Shown: in pieces, positions 36,601-45,000 of the stretch | How the letters are laid out: each line of letters opens with the position of its first letter | Numbering within the stretch: position 1 is the stretch's first letter | Assembly: GCF_918797505.1 (NCBI RefSeq) | Contig: NC_092801.1 | Span: 37,316,517 to 37,380,516 of the forward strand | Direction: 5' to 3' | DNA length: 64,000 nucleotides | Source of the DNA: Bemisia tabaci | Taxonomy: Eukaryota; Arthropoda; Insecta; Hemiptera; Aleyrodidae | Position numbers and translations under genes: made by a program | The notes under the pieces: generated by a model | Databases searched by the model: none | Seen by the model: the letters and a program-made list of their open reading frames with translations, nothing else | What the model was told of the DNA's origin: nothing

Positions 36601-39600
36601 TTCTAGTATTATTACTAAATTAGTAAGGTTTGATGAAACCACGCTTTATAAAAAACCATCAGTATTACCGATACAATTTCTGGGTCCACTGGAGAACGGT
36701 AGGAAAGTTCCTTTCGGTCTCTTGCCCTCGTTCTCTGGAGAAAAGTGCTCAGGATAAAATTCGTTCGGTTTCTCCCAGTACCTAGGATCGTGGTGCAGAC
36801 CAAATAGAGGTACAATGACATTGATACCAGGAGGAATTGTCATTTTATCTAAACAAACAGAAACAAATATGAGTAAGTAACTTGTATAGTTAGAGTAGTA
36901 GTTCATGAAACTTTCCCATACCGCTGAGAAAAAGGAATGAGAGTTCAATCATATTCACTACCGATTTTGGCACCAACCGAGAAATTTAGTTGAATTTGCC
37001 GTATTTTAAGTACAGATAACTTACACACAGACAAATTTTAAGAGTCATTTACTTATTAAACACACAGTTTTTCACTTTCTTCCCACACGTCTCTGGTTCT
37101 GTTTGACAGAAATACGGCCAAATAGTGCTCAGTCCCAACTATTTTGCAGGGAGAGCGAGGACAGAAAGTTCAAACATTTCAATATGAGTAAAAATTTGAG
37201 TCCTAATGAGGATCAGCAAAAGACTTTGGGGGGGGGGGAGATTCTCAAGGGTAATAGGATACCTATTTCCCTTGAGTCGAGAGTTGAGGGGGAGAGTAAT
37301 ACCCCAATACATTTGCTTGAGCTGAACACCCTCCCCCTTGTACTAATATTCATTAGAGCTCACATTGTTTATTCTAATTGAAAGTTTTTGACTTTTTGGC
37401 TTGCTGCAATAGTGTAGACCCAGCAGTCTTTTACCACCTTAACAAAATTATATTACTTGGTATGATGCTTCTCATACCAAGTTGATTAAAATATCTATGA
37501 GCTGTGTGGTCTTGCAAAAATGCAATAATAAGTAGTATCGTTGTGTATCGTGTGGTACATACCGTTGACTTTGAGCTCAGAAGTTATCTCTCTACCAATG
37601 ACCGGTAAAGTACAGTGCCTCAGTGTTTCTTTAACAATCATGTCCAAGTAGGTTAGTTTCGACAAGTCATCGTAGGTGATTTTTCTGTTGCCGCAAACAG
37701 ACATAACCTCTTCATACACTTTCTCTGACAAATGTGGATACATGGCTGCTCCTTTAATCATCCAAGAAATCGTGATAGCGGACGTGAGGGATCCCTAAAA
37801 AATGCGAGTCGCTGTCAGTCAAGAGGAAACAAATTGATTTGCAGTCAAAATAGGGTGTCTCAAGTTCATGGCATGAACCGATAAGACGCTATTAATTCAA
37901 AAACATTCATTTATAGTAATTATAAAGAGTAGTAATGGTTTAAAATTGGTTGACCAATGGCCTTACTGGGAATTAAAATTTACGACTTACCTATTTTGTC
38001 GAAATTTTTCGCACTTCAGTGCATAGTCAGGATAAACAATTAGAAAGGACTCAGCAACAAAATAAACTGAATATGATTGGAATTATAAGATACAGTAAAA
38101 TTAGAAAAAAAGGAAACATTATAAAGGAAAGGTGGATATTGACGACTGTTATCAGTTGGCGGTGGTATCTCTGTTGTCGATGTTCGTTACTGATCTGCCA
38201 ACTAGATGGCAATAGTAAATCATTGATTTAATACTATTCAAATTTGCCGCTTATGTATTTCAATTTGAAAATTTGACATATACTTTGGGTCGTCGATTGC
38301 TTTGTCTATTTTGTATTTTTCTAAGATATTTCAAAAGTGCAGTTTCACTGTCAAGGAGAATTGTTAGAATGCTCTTTACATGCGGCCAATTTTGTGGTTA
38401 TACGTATTTACGGGTTTATATAAAGTTGACATTTACTTTTTAACCATCTCCTACTCTACGATAATAATGGTACATTATACAGTGAGGTAATAAATGGGCC
38501 TCTATCTATGGTATAACATAGAGCAATTCAAATTTCCTCTTTAATATTTCACAAACAAAAAACAGAAGAGACTTTGTGTGAACATTCTTGAAACCAAACT
38601 TGTCATCTTGTGTCAATTATCCCTAGAAAGCCCTGTAGACATGTTACTTTCAAGGTAAAATGAGCTTGAGGTACAACAGCCTCCCCTACTTTATATCTCG
38701 ATGCTCAAAAATGTCAATTAATGTGTATCATACATAATTTTTTAAAGCACAGTGTATAAAAAATGTTAATAAACAGAGACTTACAGCGAGAAAGAGTTCA
38801 ATTATTTCTTCAACGCATTGCTGTTTCGTTACCTCACCAGATTCAATTCCATTCAACAGTAACTCCATAAAGTATTGAGGAGTCTCTATAAAGGACAAAA
38901 TAAAATAATCGTTCAACTATTTAACTAATGCTGCGATGATTCTAAAAAACGCATAAACTCTGACATTTTTACAAAGATAAGGCTTGATAGTGTAAAATGT
39001 CTCATTTTAGGATAGCACCCTTAATCAGTAATTTCTTTGTTTTTTACCTAAAAAATGATCACTCTGGTTTGCAGTTGTCGGATCAGGTTTCAGTTTGATT
39101 TAGTTCGTGTAAATAAAACTTCCAAAAGTCGTAGCTTTTTTGGAGCAACGAACGTTTTTCAACAAAATATTATAAAAGATATGTCCACTTTAAAACTACG
39201 CCTGTCGCCCACTCCCCACTTTCTATCCTTATAAAATGAAGCCTCGATTTTTCAAGGTGAATGGTTCGCAAAGTGCCTCAATTTTTCGAAATCAAGTATG
39301 ATCCAGAAATAAGAAACGTCGTACCGAAAATCAACCACAGCAAAAAGGAAAGAAGTTGCGACATTTACTGACCTGCAGTTGGATTTTCCTTCCTTTGCCT
39401 CTCTCTGTGTGCTATCCTCTCGTTCAAAACCTAAAAGATTCCATGGCACAATTAATACATTTTATTCCAGCACGTTGGTCAAATGTTCAAACACACAATA
39501 AGTCAGTTTCGTTAATCACAGAATCGTGTTTTGGTGCTTGATTCTTGTAGATTAGCTGAAAATATTAAGATCTGTCGAAACCGCAACTTTTTAGGTTCAA

Positions 39601-42050
39601 AATTAACCAAGATATCACCTTTTGAAAAGTCAGGTTCTTAACGTCATCCGCAGTGACATCCTAGGTTTCTTCTTTTTCTGTTCGATCAGTGATTACAGAG
39701 GGTGCAACGCAAAACTTGAGCGACGTTAAACGTTAACAAACTCAAGAAACAGACGTATTCGCACCTTAAAGATCATCTCATCAGACGACATAACGCACTC
39801 GCCGCGAAGAGATTAGGCGGTCGGTCAGTTCACCTCAGTTCGTTAACGTTTAACGTCGCTCAAGTTGCGCGTTGCACCCTCTGCTTCGCTGATCGAACAA
39901 AACAGGAAGAAACCGAGGGTGTCACTGCCGCGGCGGATGACGTCATAAATCTAGTTTTCTAAGGCGCGATATCTCGGTTAATATTGAACGTAAAAAGTCG
40001 CGATTTGGACAGTTTTTATTATTTTCAGCTAATCCATAAGAACCGAGCATCAATCACGATTCTGTGACCAGCGGAACCGACCCATTGTAGGGCCTTTTAC
40101 CGTTTCGTGTGTAAAATGGCCTTACTCTCAATTCCTGACTTTTCAGTAAATGATATTGTGAAATTACCGAATTAAAATTTCTCCCTGGTAATACTCCTTC
40201 TCTTCCTTCTTTTTCCGAGGAAAAAATGTGAGTCTGCGTTAGAGGTGATTGGCCCTTTCGCGGGTCTATTTGAAGATTTGATAGAGATAGAAACATGAGG
40301 GGTGAAAGCCCGCCACCAAATGCACGATTTTTTCAACTCGTGTGAGTTGCGCTTGCATAAGCGTTGAATTGAAGGAGAATCGCGCTATTTAGCGCAGGTA
40401 GAACATTTATTGTCGGTCGGAGTTTTACCCTTTATTTTAGATAGTTGGGAAAAAAACTGCATCAAGGTGTTAATATTGTCGCATCCGCAGAAATTAACAT
40501 TAGTAAGTAAGGCCAGGGGAGTACCAAGTCCAAGGATTTTGCTGTATAAGTTTTTTGGATGATAGGTGTGGAGTTTCAGCTTTCTAATTTTACTACTAGA
40601 TCGTATGTTTAAGACTTGCTTGTGGTGTACCATATTCTTTCAAATGTATTAAACTTTTTTGCACGTGCTGCCAAAAAATCATCATGAATACGCGGATGTA
40701 CACAAAAAAGGTATAAACCCTTACAGTATAACAGAAACGACAAAGAACCTATGACTCGTTACATTACTTGATGAATAAATTGAGGAAAGTTATTGCAATA
40801 TTGCAAGCAAAAAAAGAAAAAAAGTTTAACATTTTACAAAAATTCTACCTACCTCCTCTGCAAGGCGACGCATTTCGGCGCTAGCTTCAAGCATTATCTT
40901 CTTCTTCCCAATCAAAGAGTAAACGAGATCTGGCCAAAGTAGAGGGTTAAAAGATCTCTCGAAGAACATGTCAACTGCCCTATAAAAATTATTTTTTTAA
41001 ATCAAACATTCAGGCAATACAAAAAGTAAAATAGATAATATTCCAGATTCTGTATCATTACGATCCTTTTAAAGACGAGTCATAGCAGCTTGTATCCTCA
41101 TCTTTTAATCGTTCTTTTGAATGAGTCATTTTGTGGTCATAACTTAAGACTAAAGGGATGTGGAACTTCAACTTTTTAGAAAGCACTTCAATAGTCAATT
41201 AGTTAATTGGTAATTTGGGATCGTTAACTTTCTTTTCTCAAATATCCCCAAATATATCGTCATGGTGGAAAAAATCAGGTTATTGCACACCAGAACCAAT
41301 CGGAAAGCACTTTGAAGAAAACTCCAAAAGCACATCCCAATTGGATATCGAAAATTATCCTGTCTTTTGAGGTGCTACATTCACACGAAAAAGTACTTTC
41401 AAGGTTATTTTAAAATAACCTCAGTAAAATTTTGTGTGATTTTTTATGATTTTTAGAGAAGGGGGGAGGATCCTAAAATCCGATAGCTATCGATGACGTG
41501 ATCAACCATGTGGAGAGTGCAACAGAATCGCCGTAGAAATTTAGTTACTGCATGTTTCAAAACCGGAAATTGCAAAAAAGAAGTAATTTCGCCCATTAAA
41601 ATCAACAGCAATTTTTTAATGAGGAATTTTTTTATTTAATTGCTGTTAAATTGTTTTAAAGTGAAGAGGTCCTTTATGAAGGAACTTTTCAAACCTCAGT
41701 AAGATAGGATGTTTTTTAAGTTTCTAATCCTCAAGACAACTTACTTCTCAACACACCGAGACAGACGATACGTTTTCTCCTTCTGAATATCCAAGCGGAC
41801 CCCCAACATATTATCTGGAACACAGCAAAGTTAAGTCAATTAAACACAATCATTCGTTTAGCCGTACAGCGTTGCCACACATCAGAAAGGTCACTCCATG
41901 TAAAATGGACCATTAGAGAGGACACAAAATGCAGCGCCGCGCCGTCCGCAGCGTGCATTGCACACGATCCGCCTCTCATTATTACACTTCGTCTAGTGTT
42001 GAGAGTACACTAATCACTTCACACGACCAGTGTGTAATTTTAAAAGTCGA

Positions 42051-42092
<42 letters not shown>

Positions 42093-45000
42093 ACACGATA
42101 CCCGAGTTTCCCCACCAGGGAGCTCTCCCCGCAAGAAATCCTTCTCCGCCCACCCGCCGGAAGAGCCGCGACGTGCTGCTAGCGCAAAGCGCGCACTGAC
42201 GCCTACAAACCTAAAGGGCTACTTCACGCATTGCGCAATGCTTAAAGTATCCCCTTAGGTTTGTAGGCGTCATAGCGCGTTTCGAGCTGGTAGCACGCGC
42301 TGCTATGATATATTCATGACTACGTTTTAATGCCGTCTTGGATTTTGCGGGTAGCTTAGTTGGGTTCACTGACGCGAGGGTAATCTATACTGATGAGGTC
42401 TAAAAAGATCCATAGTTTAAAGAAAGAAAAATTTTAGATAAGTTCTGCTCAGTGACAAAGTTAAATAGCTACAGTAAATTAACTGTACTAAGGTAGCATA
42501 ATAAATTACTTTATAATTAAAAGCTGCAATGAAGGAAAGATTGTTATGGATCCCTCGGCGTGACCTCAACTTTAATATTCCAATGCAAACTGCCAGAGCT
42601 GAAAACTCTATCCACCGTCAGTTTTGTACTACTCATCAGAGTTAAAAAATGTATTTTTGACTCTAATCATAATTTTTGGAACTTCCTGGCTCTGTTTCCC
42701 CCGCGAAATAGTGTGAACCCAGCAGCATTTCTCCACCTACATTACATATTTTATATTTTAGCCCGATGAGACACTGCCCCTGTGTCCCTGTGTGATTGAG
42801 GAGGAAAGATAAAACAAGGTTGATAGAGCGGTGAATTTGAGCCGACTTGGGATTTTGGAAAAATTGGATTTGGTAAAAAATTCTTGAGCATCTCTGAGTT
42901 TCTGGGGTTTCTGGGTTTTGACTTACCAATTACAGCATCAAGAGTGAATGAGTGTACCATGCGGAACACGTTAAACTCCTCTCCTGTTTTGACACGTTCC
43001 TCCACAGCGTCGAGAAACACTTGAACATGGTGGCTGAAATTTTCATCAAAGCTGTCTAGGACACTCGTTCTGAAACCGGGGTTAACGATTCTTCTCGTTT
43101 TCCGCCACAGATTACCTGAAGGAGTCAATCAAAGAAAAATCTATTAGTAATCCACTTTTTTTGCCTTTAAAACTATAATTTTAGGGCGTTTGAATATTTT
43201 CTAACCGGATGAATAAAAAAACCGAGTTTTATTATAATTTATTCTTTCATCACTTAATTTTTACATCAAGGTACAAATCAGGTACACCCTATTGCGGGCC
43301 TGAACAATAGGTCTTAGCAGTAAGGGGCGGGGAGGGGGAAGATCGCTTACTGGGGGGAGGGGTGTGAGTGTAACTTATGTAACATATGTAACATGTGTAA
43401 CATAATTGGACTACATTTTGCAATTTGGAACTATAAATTCTAGCCCGGTTTAAAAACAACGTATGTATCATTAGTTCCCCTATGCACATAAGCGTTTTTT
43501 CAGATGAGCCAGAATTTATAGGTCAAATTGCAAAATGCAGTCCAATTATGTAACATATGTGTGAGGGTGTGTGAGTGTGTGTTTGGCCCCCTTCCCGCCA
43601 TTAACTGTTTTTCTTGCGGGAGGGGCGGCCCAGTTCGATGGAGGCGGAAGCAATGAATTACGAACTTTCTTTGAAATCTTCCGAAAACTCAGGAATGATT
43701 TTATTCCAAGAAAAGTAGATGAAACAAACTTCGAAAACATATTACTTACCAGTAGAAGAGAAAAGGCCGGCACTGATAAGCCTCAAACTTTCATACTCTT
43801 TCGCTTTTGTCACGTTGTCACGACTGCTGGTGAGAGCCTGCCAACAAAATAAGTAACGAAGACTAAGTTAGACCTCTTAGGCTCATTCCATTGCTTCATG
43901 GCGTTTCAATGTTCAACCGTAAGAAACTACAAAGTAGTTCGAGTAGGAACTACAATGTCTGGCTCATTCGTAAAAGCACACACGTCTGTTCTGGCGTGCT
44001 AAGGAAGAACGCCGTATGAACATTCGAGAGTTGCCAAATTGCCCTTGATAAAACACGCATTTTTAACGACTATCATGCATGATTTTTCCGTGAAATTTTC
44101 AGATATTTTATATTACATTGTGTACAAAATTGTCTGAAATTTTTTGAAAACAATTTTCAAAATTTCCCCAGTAAATTTGGTTTTTATCGAAGGAAACTTG
44201 GCATCGTCTGGGGGCTCATACGGCGTTTTTCCTTAGCACGGGAGTTTGAGGAAACTTATGGAACATGCTGTTCTTAAACTGAGCCAAAAACTGTAGTCCC
44301 TAATTGGAAAATGTGGTCCAGTTTTGATGATCTTTTTTTTATCAGATTATACAGGAGTAGAGGCTGAGGGTCTCCTCAAAATGAAGGAAATTAGACACTC
44401 TTACATGCTACGGAAGTATTAACATTTTTTCTTCGGTTGCAGTTTAAAGCAGTGAATAATTTAAATTAGATTTCATTGAAACAAAATCAATCTAAATTTG
44501 CCGAACTGCATTTTACGGTTACTTGTAGCTTCCCTGCTTTCTCTAGAGTGAAAGAACGAATATTTCCAGGCTCACTTCACACAAATTATTTCAATTTCCT
44601 ATTTTCTTAAAAATAAAAAATTCAATAAGAAAAAAAAGAGGAAATTAGACAACGTCTGTTTTAGCTAAGTTGGTTTTGGTCGTGTACGTCTAATCATGCT
44701 GTACAATTCTGTAACGGTTTGATCATGAGATCACTCTAGGAATCTTGACGAGAGAGAATCAGAGCTCATATTGCTTTGTTCAAAATGAGGATGCTGTTAA
44801 CTGCTTGAATTTGCAATTTGAAATTGCATTATGAAGTTAACTAAACACAAATATAAAGCGATCAAAAAAAACTCCGATCTCATTGTTCGTTTCAAAATTA
44901 TTAAGATTTAAACTATAATTTCCTCTAGATTTTCCTGTATAAGATATGCAATAAGTTCGCAGAACAAGATGTAAAGACTTTGCAATACTAACGGCAACTA

